Positions 1 through 7,619 of a stretch of 11,362 nt of DNA are shown piece by piece. The notes beneath the pieces were generated by a model. That model was given only the letters and a program-made list of their open reading frames with translations, searched no databases and was not told the DNA's origin. Origin of the DNA: Agrocybe praecox (lineage: Eukaryota > Basidiomycota > Agaricomycetes > Agaricales > Agrocybaceae); NCBI GenBank assembly GCA_964017145.1, contig CAXHKQ010000357.1, forward strand, positions 1 through 11,362, given 5' to 3'. Position numbers and translations under genes: made by a program. The stretch's first letter is position 1, and each line of letters opens with the position of its first letter.

Positions 1-204
1 CGTTGAGCTGACTCGTCGCCGGTGACTTTGAGCCAAGAGTTGCGCGTGTGCGTCTCGTGCGGCTTGCCAGCGTCGCTGTGATTCCATTTTACATCGGTGT
101 GCGTGCGCACATGGAGCAGTTTATCTTGTTTTCCGGCGTTGACGACGCAGACGTGATGACGACGAAGTTGACTTTCTTACTCAAATACGGATATACTACA
201 TCAA

Positions 205-226
205 AGGGTAAGGTGGGGCAAGTTTT
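205..226 (+). repeat. Left terminal inverted repeat
   Basis: These 22 bases pair with the complement of 1865-1886 with one mismatch (A211 against G on the complement of 1880). The core GGTGGGGCAAGTTTT is unusually G-rich compared with the AT-rich DNA just inside. The match ends sharply on the inner side: TTCCAAATAAG follows here and GCGGAGGGCAGG follows in the other arm. This is the outermost matching block, so it is taken as the transposon end. Confidence 0.75.
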
Positions 227-385
227 TCCAAATAAGTTTGACGAGCTCCACCATCTGTAATTTAGAATCAATTTAGAAATGGAAAAATGCAATCGAAATA
301 CCATTTATCTGGCTATATTTTTGCTCAAAATTATTGCTCTGTATCAGATCTATGGTGCAAGGTATACTTAACACAAGGAAACTTA

Positions 386-407
386 TTCCGACCTTTCGTG
401 GTCGGAA
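386..407. repeat. Hairpin-forming dyad, 8-bp arms
   Basis: TTCCGACC, then a TTTCGT loop, then GGTCGGAA: a perfect 8-bp stem inside the left arm of the element. It shares GACC-nnTCGTGGTCG with the subterminal motif at 581-595 and is probably a diverged third copy of the same internal motif. No inverted partner was found in the right arm. Confidence 0.6.
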
Positions 408-558
408 CGAGTTTCTCTTTTGAATATCTCGGATCCTATATGTCTGAAAAAATTTAAATCTGCATGAGTTTTTGAGTTCAGGCAATATTCATGCAATCCA
501 TTTTGTTTGGTAAAATAACAAAAATATTTGCATTGATAATTTGTCGTTCAAAGTGTCG

Positions 559-598
559 AAATCCAAAGTTTTACCAATCGGACCACTCGTGGTCGCAC
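559..598 (+). repeat. Subterminal inverted repeat, left copy
   Basis: The segment AAATCCAAAGTTTTAC, five variable bases, then GGACCACTCGTGGTCGCAC matches the minus strand of 1531-1492 at 35 of 40 positions. The last 19 bases are identical. The part GACCAC-TC-GTGGTC is itself self-complementary, so a dyad symmetry is nested inside a larger inverted repeat. Conservation of this block while the flanking arm sequence has diverged could mean it is a protein-binding site for the transposition machinery, but that is inference. Confidence 0.75.
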
Positions 599-684
599 TA
601 ACATACGTGACTGAGAGAACAATGCTGTCAAGCTGAAACATTCATAACAAATCGGTAGAACGCGCACGTGGTTTTGGTTTTGGT

Positions 685-1143
685 TAAGTGACCACACAAA
701 ATACACAACAAAACAGTTTGGAGGCCGAACACACTAGCTCGCGTCGACCAGAAACACCGGACTTGCCGACTTGCCGCACGACAGCCACATCTAACTACAG
801 ACAGTGTACGCCACCCTCCAGCAGCTCAAGCGGCGTGCAAGCCCCCTCACAGCCGTCGTCTCCGCTGACGCCGCTCCAACTGCAGGTCGAGGGCTTCCTG
901 ACGATCATCAGATCTACACTTCTTACAACTACACCTGTATCTGCGTTTGGCGACCGGCGCACAGGCCACATCGAACTCACAGTCGGCGTGAAAGCCCTCC
1001 AAAGACCAGTACTACGAGTAGCAATTTCAAACAAACCGAAAAAATGTTTTGCACGTGTGTTGTTATGCAAATGTCACGCGTGCACGCGTGTTTTTGCAAG
1101 TTGTTGCAATGGTTGCCGTTCCGAGTACATTCAAACATGTTAG
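685..1143 (+). other. GC-richer core of the element with coding-like composition in two frames
   Basis: Between AT-rich arms lies a C-rich segment open on the plus strand in two frames. One (688-1143) would encode a Ser/Pro/Thr/Gln-rich chain with a run of five serines near residues 45-49. The other (804-1178, with no stop in frame from about 783) reads through YATLQQLKRR and carries many purine-N-pyrimidine codons such as GCC, ACC, GTC and GAC. CTAACTACAG at 790-799 looks like a branch point plus splice acceptor just before that second frame. Neither translation resembles a protein I know, and neither looks like a transposase. It may be a captured host-gene fragment or decayed coding sequence, or simply a compositional accident. 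The start at 688 is GTG and is not trusted. Confidence 0.25.
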
Positions 1144-1491
1144 ACAATTTTCCAAATCCCTGGTATTTTTTTCTCTGAAAGTCTCGGATATTGAAAGAAT
1201 AACGCTAGAATTGATAAGAAAAATTTAAATCGTCGATCATCTTCGACATTTAACTAAAAAGTCTCCGGAAATCATTGAAATTCGCTAGATTGCATTGGAA
1301 ATATTCATAAATGTCTCCACAACACTGAAATCGTCGAGAATCGTTAAGTTTTTACAAATTGCATTTCCGGGAATTGGAGGAAAACATTGCCAGTACTTTT
1401 CAGTTTGAAAAAAAAGTACTTTGAACAAATCTGAAACGGCAAACCTGTTTATAGCTCTTCTTGGTCATTTCTCTCAGTCTCGTGGTTTCTG

Positions 1492-1531
1492 GTGCGACCA
1501 CGAGTGGTCCAAGAAGTAAAACTTCGGATTT
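1492..1531 (-). repeat. Subterminal inverted repeat, right copy
   Basis: This is the inverted partner of 559-598: GTGCGACCACGAGTGGTCC is exact, and GTAAAACTTCGGATTT matches with one mismatch. It sits 355 nt from the right end of the element, against 354 nt for the left copy. That symmetry is the main reason for treating the whole block as one mobile element. Confidence 0.75.
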
Positions 1532-1535
1532 TATT

Positions 1536-1614
1536 TATCGGTATTGCTTGTGTTAAAAAACCGGAAGCATGTTTTTATGACGATTTAAAACAATATCTAT
1601 CGCTATCGCTTGTG
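1536..1614 (+). repeat. Short direct repeat pair inside the element
   Basis: TATCGGTATTGCTTGTG (1536-1552) recurs as TATCGCTATCGCTTGTG (1598-1614), 15/17 matching and 62 bp apart. The second copy also forms a small dyad, TATCGC-TTGT-GCGATA (1604-1619). They lie in the right arm of the element, and no comparable pair was seen in the left arm. Confidence 0.45.
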
Positions 1615-1864
1615 CGATACGAAATTTCTTATGAAAAATGTATATATCTCAGATAACAGTACATGTATTTCTTCGAAGTTTCTTCTTTGAAGTAGAAAAC
1701 ACACCAAACATTATATAGGGCTATAACTTTTGTATTCAAGGCACTACCGGAACGGAATCTATATCGGTAGAAAGCGTCCCATGAAATGCGCACAATATCC
1801 AACATTCAGTCGAATATCCTCATTTTATAGGCATAGAAAGACCGATGCAAAACCTGCCCTCCGC

Positions 1865-1886
1865 AAAACTTGCCCCACCCTACCCT
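1865..1886 (-). repeat. Right terminal inverted repeat
   Basis: Read on the minus strand from 1886 this gives AGGGTAGGGTGGGGCAAGTT and then TT, matching the left end at 21 of 22 positions. ACATATAG follows immediately outside. ACAT is the only short word also found near the left end (198-201), so it is a possible but unproven target duplication. Confidence 0.75.
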
Positions 1887-3115
1887 ACATATAGATTGTG
1901 TGTGTGTGCATCCAGCGAACGCATACAGAGTACGAAGAAGTTGGCAAAGTCACAAAGTGCGAGTTGTGTATACCTTAGATAGCGATTTGTATCCGTGTGG
2001 CCGCGAGCCTTTGTACTCCAGCAGCTTGTCTCATCGTTGTTGCACTTGAAATCTGCCACATGGGATATTGCAAGTGTGTCTGCGTTCAAATTGGAACGGA
2101 TGTGAGTTGTGGAACTATTGCGAGGAATCGTGTATAGAACTACGAACATTGTACATGTATGCTTTAGAAAGTCGGAGGAACGACATCATCAAAATCGCAT
2201 TTCATTAGAAACGGATATGAGGGCTCAAATATATTCTCTGAATGTACAAACATGAAGCAAATTGATATCGTTGTAGATTTATTTCAAATTTTGAGTTATT
2301 AAAGATATGCACCTGGTATTGAAGTTTAATTCACGAAAGTATGGCCCACAATTCGGATGATTATATGCAAGTCTATGCGATATAGTGTGGACTGTACAAA
2401 TGTACAATGTTCAGCTTGCATCGCATACCGGCATCGTCGTCGGGCTTTGTCCGCTAATGCCCAACTTTGTCCTTTGTGTGCCCGAGAGTTGTGTGCTTGT
2501 GTGAGCGCGCGAACACAAAACTAAGCCGAATTCCGTAGAATCACATTTATGTTTTCCCATCAGCATTATTATACGCACAGACTGCACATAAATATCCCGT
2601 TTCCTACGAACCATTTACGCTACAAATCGGTTTGCGGCAATGCGTCTCCCAGTGCAGTACGTGGCACGAAATAGAGATAAATAGGATAAAGTTTACATGC
2701 GAATATGAATAGTGCGAGCTGCTTCTGCGGGTTCTCGGGATAAATGAGTCCATAATGCCCAGATGTTACATGCCAATCAACATACACGCGCAACGGCGTG
2801 CCAACGAATGAACACGGCAAACAGATTTGCGAAATCAAAAGGACGTCACACCACCTCCATTACGAGCGTCCTATTTACATATACACGTTTTTTCTTCTTC
2901 TTGGAATGCTGACGCTTGTCCTACACGTGTACGCAGTATGTCGACACCGTCGTATCTTGGGGTGGAACTCTTGTCGGAGATATTCATCTTAATGATGATT
3001 GATGTTTGCATGTGATGTTTACGTTAAGAGCATTTAGATTATTTAATATAATAATTTTCCCGAATCATATTCTGTGATTGTCTTAACTTAATTTACGGTT
3101 TCTTTCCATCATCAG
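1887..3115. other. Intron-like or intergenic DNA upstream of the exon
   Basis: No convincing coding segment was found. All frames are interrupted by frequent stops, and the open stretches are shorter than 100 codons with no protein pattern I recognise. If the exon at 3116 is internal, this DNA and the transposon to its left are most simply its upstream intron. The last 15 bases before the acceptor (TTCTTTCCATCATCAG region) are pyrimidine-rich. Confidence 0.5.
3101..3115 (+). promoter_or_regulatory. Splice acceptor with pyrimidine tract
   Basis: TCTTTCCATCATCAG precedes the exon. It combines a pyrimidine-rich stretch with CAG, and the preceding TGTCTTAACTTAATT (about 3078-3092) contains CTTAACTTAAT, a good match to an insect branch-point region. 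Confidence 0.6.
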
Positions 3116-3286
3116 TATACCCCATTACAGCATGCCCATGCCAGATCCAAATGGTTCGCTGATAATGTACTGCAGGGTTTGTATAACTTGGACCCAAATC
3201 GAAACGTCATGCACCTGCTGAAGACAAAAGATCCTATGTACATGCCTCTATGTGAACAGCACCAAGCCTTGATTTACCTTTTTCAC
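3116..3286 (+). CDS. Internal coding exon of an unidentified insect protein (57 codons, phase 0/0)
   Basis: The frame is open from 3092 to a TAA at 3338. The coding-looking part is cut cleanly by splice signals: TTTCTTTCCATCATCAG ends at 3115, and GTATGT starts at 3287 after CAC. The 57 codons begin YTPLQHAHARSKWFADNVLQ, continue through GLYNLDPNRNVMHLLKTKDP, and end CEQHQALIYLF then H. The composition is that of a folded protein: mixed charge, regularly spaced hydrophobics, two aromatic/Trp positions and no low complexity. After the donor the frame becomes poor quality and stops. A second acceptor, CATTACAG (ending 3130), would drop the first five codons without changing frame. There are no membrane segments or signal peptide. 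I do not recognise the family. The exon could be constitutive or alternative: skipping 171 nt keeps the frame. Partner exons must lie mostly outside the window. Confidence 0.68.
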
Positions 3287-3292
3287 GTATGT
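3287..3292 (+). promoter_or_regulatory. Splice donor GTATGT
   Basis: CAC|GTATGT closes the exon. The downstream GTAAAT at 3291 is an alternative that would add four bases and shift the frame, so 3287 is preferred. Confidence 0.6.
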
Positions 3293-3897
3293 AAATTCAC
3301 CGGATGGCTTGCGTGTGTTCGTGGGCGAGTTGAACCTTAAATTGATTCTTCATAAATTATATATGCGAATAATCTGTAAGCCGCAACGTGCGGCTGATTG
3401 TGAGTAGAAGTTCCGACATACCTAAGCACACATACGTTCGATGCCCACAAATCACCCCAACATTCCATTTCCCCATCGTTCCAGTGGAGTTGCCGAACAG
3501 TCAAGAGATTCCCGTCGTGAGCGTTCATTTTGGGGCTTCCGAAGTGCCGAGCGATGGGCAGAAAACCAGCCAAACTCAGTTTTCCTTCGCTTGTCATCGT
3601 GTCCGGTCGTGAATTCGCAAACTTCCGCGAAATCCGCGTCACTCCTGTGCCCGTTGTCGGCTGGATCTGTGCTCTGTATATACCTACACCTTTTGTGCTG
3701 TGAAGTGTGAGGGGGATTATGGGTGTATGCGTGTGTGTGAGTGTATGCTCGCGATTGTGAAAGCCTGTCCGTGTGTGCTGATTTCGTTAAAGTGAAAAAT
3801 CCATACACCAACCTGGCCAAGTTCTACACAACTGTGTTATACACACGTATGTATACGCAGGATTTAAAAGGATGTTCCTATGCAAACCATATAATAG

Positions 3898-3911
3898 TAT
3901 CGTATACGATA
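3898..3911. repeat. Perfect 14-bp palindrome TATCGTATACGATA
   Basis: It is a fully self-complementary 14-mer in an A/T/C-rich tract, followed by a second GATA-containing word (AATGATAC). It could be a dimeric protein-binding site or chance; no partner site was seen. Confidence 0.5.
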
Positions 3912-4697
3912 ATGATACATACGCGCATACACACATCACCGTGATACTAGCGATGTTTCATTTCAAACTTTCTACATTGGGTAGTGAGCGAAGATTATGG
4001 TTGGTAGAGCCCAAGCCCAAGCAAGTCAGGCCACACGAACTGTCATGATAATATTTGCCTTGCCTCTACGCAACTGTCGCCCGCTTTGTGGATTATCCGC
4101 CCTGTTTGCCTCCCTCCCACAGGCTCAATGCATTGAGACCATTCTGCCGTTATCTCAATGACCAGATGCGGGTGTGTTATGTTATGGTTAGCAGTATCTG
4201 TGTGCATGTGGAGCATATGACACGATATCAACGATTGAATATACAATTTTGTATGGTATAATTTTGGTTCGCCAAACTGGCGTTCAACGAAAACGACGAC
4301 GGCGACGACGATCAAACAATAGAAGTGAAGTAAACACACATAAAGATAACGGATACCCATTACACATATTCACAATACACTTTCCAAACTTTGTGCGTGG
4401 CGGCGGCGGCGCTCCGGTCTTTATGCGAGCCACACATATGTAGTATGATGTGCGTCGTGCCACGTTCACAAAACGTTGACACAAATAATAATTACATGGC
4501 ACAACAAAGGCCTGCGGGCCCAAAAAGATGAGTAGCGCGACCGGCGCATATGTCAACGTTGTATGTGTGAGCGTGTGTGTGTTGAAACGGGTTTTCGATG
4601 CGGCCACAGCTTTGCACACCGAGCAAAGTTGTTCAACAAATGTGTCGTGTTGAATTGATTTAGTATGAAAGTTTATCGGCATTTTGCACTAGCTAAG

Positions 4698-4717
4698 CGC
4701 ACGCACGCACGCACGCA
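4698..4717 (+). repeat. (CGCA)5 tetranucleotide microsatellite
   Basis: Five uninterrupted CGCA units are preceded by AAG and followed by AGG. It is an ordinary simple repeat, alternating purine/pyrimidine throughout. Confidence 0.9.
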
Positions 4718-5353
4718 AGGCAAAAGTTTCGCTCCGTTGTGCGGACCGACGAGCGGGGCTCTAAATCGCCCCGAGAAGGGTGCACACATACGCACACACA
4801 TCGTCCTATACACGCAGTGTATGACAGTAGATGCGCTGTCACGGCGAATTTGGATGAGAATTCATTGTTTTCCCTAATACTTTGGTCATTAGTTTAATGA
4901 AGGTGTAGACGAAACTCGAGTACGGGGTGGTTTGGGGGCCAGTCGGTCAGCAGTGCGATCGGACTTTCGGTATATTCCATCGATTTTGTCTGTCTGTCTG
5001 GTCGTGTACGATGTACGTTTGGTCTGCCAGTTGCCGTTGGATGGAGCAATCGATTCAATTACACCGACGTGCGCCATTCAAATGCGTACCATGGAAATGT
5101 GCAAACTGCGGCTGTCCCGGACGTGCGCAATTTGGCGCGCAAACAACGACCAACAACAGACGCGGTACGACGGATCCGTACTGTTCTGTGTCGACAATTA
5201 ATTAATTATGCCTGGCTTTAACTTTTCGTACTACCGTTGGGGAGATGCGATGCGTGCCGTGGCGTGGCGTTGGCATTGTGGCTGTCTGGCTGTGTGGCTG
5301 CGAAGAGACTGTTTAGCATTCCTGTCGAATGTCTTTATTTGCGGTGTGTGTAG

Positions 5354-5380
5354 GTGTGTGTGTGTGTGTGTGTGTGTGTG
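5354..5380 (+). repeat. (GT)13 dinucleotide microsatellite
   Basis: A pure GT run of 27 bases is preceded by a broken start (GCGGTGTGTGTAG). Such runs are length-polymorphic and typical of insect introns and intergenic DNA. Confidence 0.93.
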
Positions 5381-5502
5381 AGCAACTGTTACTCGTGCTT
5401 ATTCCGCACGAGCGAACCCGCATCCAGACGAACGCAAAACGGCGTCTAGTATGTGTTCAGCATCACGTTCATCGCCATGGTCGTACATAGTAATCACTTT
5501 AA

Positions 5503-5772
5503 TTACTAGCGAAAATTCCGAACTCCGGCGCGCTTGAATCGCACACATTTAGACAACGCAGAATTTGCGAGTGCTCTCGAACGTTGTCCCTATCAACATT
5601 CGATTCTGCACAAAATGTGTTGATGTACATATATCGTAATGAACGCGGTAACGAATTTTATCTCAACATGGATCTGCACTTGAAATGCGCTAAAATATTC
5701 AACGCGATTTATTTTCGTCGAATGCGCGGAGGCGTCGATGGCATACTTTTCTGGTTCGACATGCAGCCGTGA
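5503..5772 (+). other. Possible terminal coding exon, unidentified (weak)
   Basis: The frame is open from 5503 to TGA at 5770-5772 (89 codons). The second half reads NVLMYIYRNERGNEFYLNMD, then a Lys/Cys-containing stretch (LHLKCAKIFNAIYFRRMRGG) and ends DGILFWFDMQP. The residue mix and varied codons look more protein-like than the surrounding DNA. There is no in-frame ATG before residue 41 of the open stretch. Candidate acceptors (ATTACTAG ending 5509; ACATTTAG ending 5552) do not give the phase 0 needed to join the exon at 3116-3286. A weak AG at 5571 does, but lacks a pyrimidine tract. No known family is recognised, and it may be a chance ORF. Confidence 0.2.
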
Positions 5773-6713
5773 TTCGTTGAAGTGTGATATATTATAGATT
5801 TATTAGGTAAACAGTTGTATCGAAATGAAGCTACTGAAAAAACGGTTCAACTTGCATGGCCAAATGGCACATCATAGAGGAGGACGAGGCGAACTTACGC
5901 ACTTATATGAAAACCGGAATATCTTAGGTCACAGGTAACATGAATTTAAAATTCGTCTTACAAGGGGAGATCACGCAAGTGTCGACACGGATCATAGAGT
6001 GGCATATCTTATAGGGGCAAAATAAAGATACCCGTCAAAAAGGACTCTAGCCAATGCCCCCAGTAGCCGAAGATATGAGCATTTGGAGATTGAGATCTTG
6101 TAAGAGTTTCAAAATATTACAACTACAACATATACTGGCTTTAACATTTAAGAGAAATCCCTGATGTCAAAACCGTCGATATTTTTGCCTAACTGTGACA
6201 ATCGTCAATCGTCCATACAAACTCCCAAAGAAGTGGCAAAAAACAATTAAATTGGCTTTTTTTGCTGAAATTTCTTTTTTGAAGTTCTACCGTCGGCAGA
6301 ACGAACGAAAAACATAAACAAAATTGATTGCAAATTGTCGAGAATTCTATCAACTATAAACAGCAATTAAAAATATCTTGAGAAAAATCAAGGTGTTCGA
6401 ACTGGAGTTCATGAAGTGAGGTCCGCCTGTAGGTGGACTTGTGCACTAGAGACTAGAGGGTTAAGATACGCGTCTTTTTGTAAGCATTTGTTAGTGAAGT
6501 TGACTTTTAAGGTCTGATGTCATGGGCTCTGCATGTCAAACCATATAATATATATCCAGCGTATTCACTAGAATTTATCGTCGGAACTTCTTAGAAACTT
6601 CGGTAAACAATGGTCAGTTTAGGATGGTGTATTATTATAAATTAGGGTAGTATCAACCATTTACACTCTATCCCGGATTCTTCCAGATTCAATTAACAAT
6701 ACCCATATCTACA
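5773..6713. other. AT-rich non-coding block with several dyads
   Basis: No coding segment was found. The block contains three imperfect dyads: a nested inverted repeat at 6003-6077 (CATATCTT...GGGGCA...TGCCCC...AAGATATG), GTTCTACCGTCGGCAGAAC at 6284-6302, and GTCCGCC-TGTA-GGTGGAC at 6421-6438 (one G-T pair). Its texture resembles the transposon at 205-1886, but no terminal inverted repeats could be found, so it is not called a mobile element. Confidence 0.4.
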
Positions 6714-6747
6714 TATAATAAAATCAATATCAATTGATTTTATTATA
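6714..6747. repeat. Perfect hairpin, 15-bp arms and 4-nt loop
   Basis: TATAATAAAATCAAT, ATCA loop, then ATTGATTTTATTATA. All 15 pairs match and the symmetry stops at both outer bases. It is almost pure A/T, so a stable RNA stem is less certain than a DNA cruciform-prone site. It is not followed by a T-tract that would make it a terminator, and the setting is eukaryotic. It may mark the centre or edge of a small mobile element. Confidence 0.8.
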
Positions 6748-7272
6748 AAATAACGTACAACAACGAACTCACCGCATTACAAACATGGAAAACCTACGAT
6801 CCGTCCTAACTCAAGTCGTTATACGATTGAATTCAAGTGCCCACGTGCACTCTGGCATCCGGTCGTTCATTAATATTGCTTTGATCGCTCTCACATGGTG
6901 AGAGGCCAGATTCGAGGCGTCGTGTGTAAATACAATATTCGAAATCCGTCCATAGAGCTTGCACAAGCGAACGAACGCTGGGCGACGGCATCCGCTCTCC
7001 TTTGACACACCAGCGTGTTTTTGAATGTGTGTATGTGAGTGTGTGTTCGTACCGTGCGTACCATGTGAGGTGCGCGTGTTCCTCTACTGCATATGCGTTA
7101 TATTGAGTGGATACGCCGTTATACAACATATTAAATGTCTATAGGATAGGACATGCTGAATACGCAGCCTCGTTTCGGATGTATTCCTCCACATTTCTAC
7201 ATAAAGGCCTGCCTGTGTGACAACAAGCTGGCTCTGGCGCGTTGATGATGGATCGTACACATTAACATAATA
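6748..7272. other. Non-coding stretch without recognised features
   Basis: Short overlapping open frames are present on the minus strand (about 6811-7305), without motifs or plausible splice context. A TGTGTGTATGTGAGTGTGTG-like tract lies at about 7025-7045. Nothing else is supported. Confidence 0.4.
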
Positions 7273-7505
7273 TTGTCGCATCACCTCCTGCGCACACAAA
7301 CGCACGCGCCCGCCACCGGCTCCACTTTATTCAGCCGCTCTCGCACGACGCACGACGCGCACAACCTCGCTGAGCACGACGAGCACGCATGCAGCTGGCT
7401 GCTGTGTGTTCACGAGCCAGTGCACGCGAACGAGCGAGCGCTCGCGTTAGGTGGTGGCGATGATGGTGGCGATGGTGGTGCGATGGTGGCAAAGAGCGTG
7501 TCAAG
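7273..7505 (+). other. GC/CpG-rich segment ending in a donor-like site (possible 5' exon)
   Basis: The sequence becomes rich in CG dinucleotides from about 7290 (CGCACGACGCACGACGCGC and similar). It is open on the plus strand from 7273 to a TGA at 7507-7509. That stop lies within TCAAG|GTGAGG, a good insect splice donor, so the open frame could end by splicing after 7505. The translation is His/Ala/Glu-rich and then Gly/Asp-rich, with no family resemblance, and no TATA box or initiator was identified. It could equally be a 5' untranslated exon, or just GC-rich intron DNA. Confidence 0.22.
7449..7490 (+). repeat. Degenerate GGTGGCGAT triplet-based repeat
   Basis: Units of the type GGTGGCGATGAT, GGTGGCGAT, GGTGGTGCGAT and GGTGGC follow one another, a slightly decayed G-rich minisatellite. 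In one frame it would encode alternating Gly/Asp. The irregular unit length (the T-G-C-G break at about 7479-7482) argues against selection for a reading frame. Confidence 0.6.
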
Positions 7506-7572
7506 GTGAGGCGGTTTGTGGGGTGTTCGTTGGTCGGCAGCTGCAGTCGGATTTACCACACGAGACTGGTTG

Positions 7573-7598
7573 GTGTGTGTGTGTGTGTGTGTGTGTGT
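7573..7598 (+). repeat. (GT)13 dinucleotide microsatellite
   Basis: Thirteen uninterrupted GT units, preceded by TTG and followed by ATACTACATGG. It marks the switch from the GC-rich block on its left to AT-rich DNA on its right. Confidence 0.93.
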
Positions 7599-7619
7599 AT
7601 ACTACATGGTTCACCAAGT

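Larger units (their letters stand above)
205..1886. mobile_element. Non-autonomous inverted-repeat DNA transposon / foldback-like element (unnamed)
   Basis: The element is about 1,682 bp, bounded by inverted ends AGGGTAAGGTGGGGCAAGTT (from 205) and the complement of 1886-1865, matching at 21 of 22 positions. Inside, a 40-nt segment (559-598) recurs inverted at 1492-1531 with 35/40 identity. A shorter word, GACTGAGAGAA (609-619), recurs inverted at 1469-1479. Each lies nearly the same distance from its own end (354 vs 355 nt; 404 vs 407 nt), so both belong to one pair of diverged arms of about 415 bp. No transposase reading frame is visible, so it is probably non-autonomous and would have been mobilised by an enzyme encoded elsewhere. 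The target-site duplication is not clear: ACAT follows the right end (1887-1890) and also occurs at 198-201, three bases outside the left end. The family is not recognised. The arm sequence between the matched blocks is strongly diverged, suggesting an old insertion. Confidence 0.72.
3293..5502. other. Intron-like DNA with simple repeats
   Basis: Open stretches occur in several frames at 3388-3820, 4043-4680 and 4927-5205. They overlap one another on both strands, start at arbitrary codons and lack recognisable motifs, so none is called a gene. Short T/G and A/C alternations are common (for example about 3720-3780, 4560-4580 and 4780-4800). The most natural reading is a long intron after the exon at 3116-3286. 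Confidence 0.45.

Noticed and set aside
1866..1900. Telomere- or satellite-like GGGTAGGG sequence
   Set aside because: Only one unit is present, and it is fully explained as the terminal inverted repeat partner of 205-226.
3388..3820. Overlapping open frames on both strands of 74-122 codons
   Set aside because: Several frames are open together because the stretch is stop-poor. There are no splice signals matching any one frame and no protein motif.
4284..4682. Minus-strand 132-codon open frame
   Set aside because: It ends in an Arg-rich run created by a CGACGACGG repeat and includes Thr/His runs from CA tracts. It looks like low-complexity translation, not a gene.
4927..5205. Cys-containing frame with a CANCGCPG stretch, considered as a zinc-binding peptide
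   Set aside because: The cysteine spacing fits no zinc-finger pattern I know, and a second overlapping frame is equally open.
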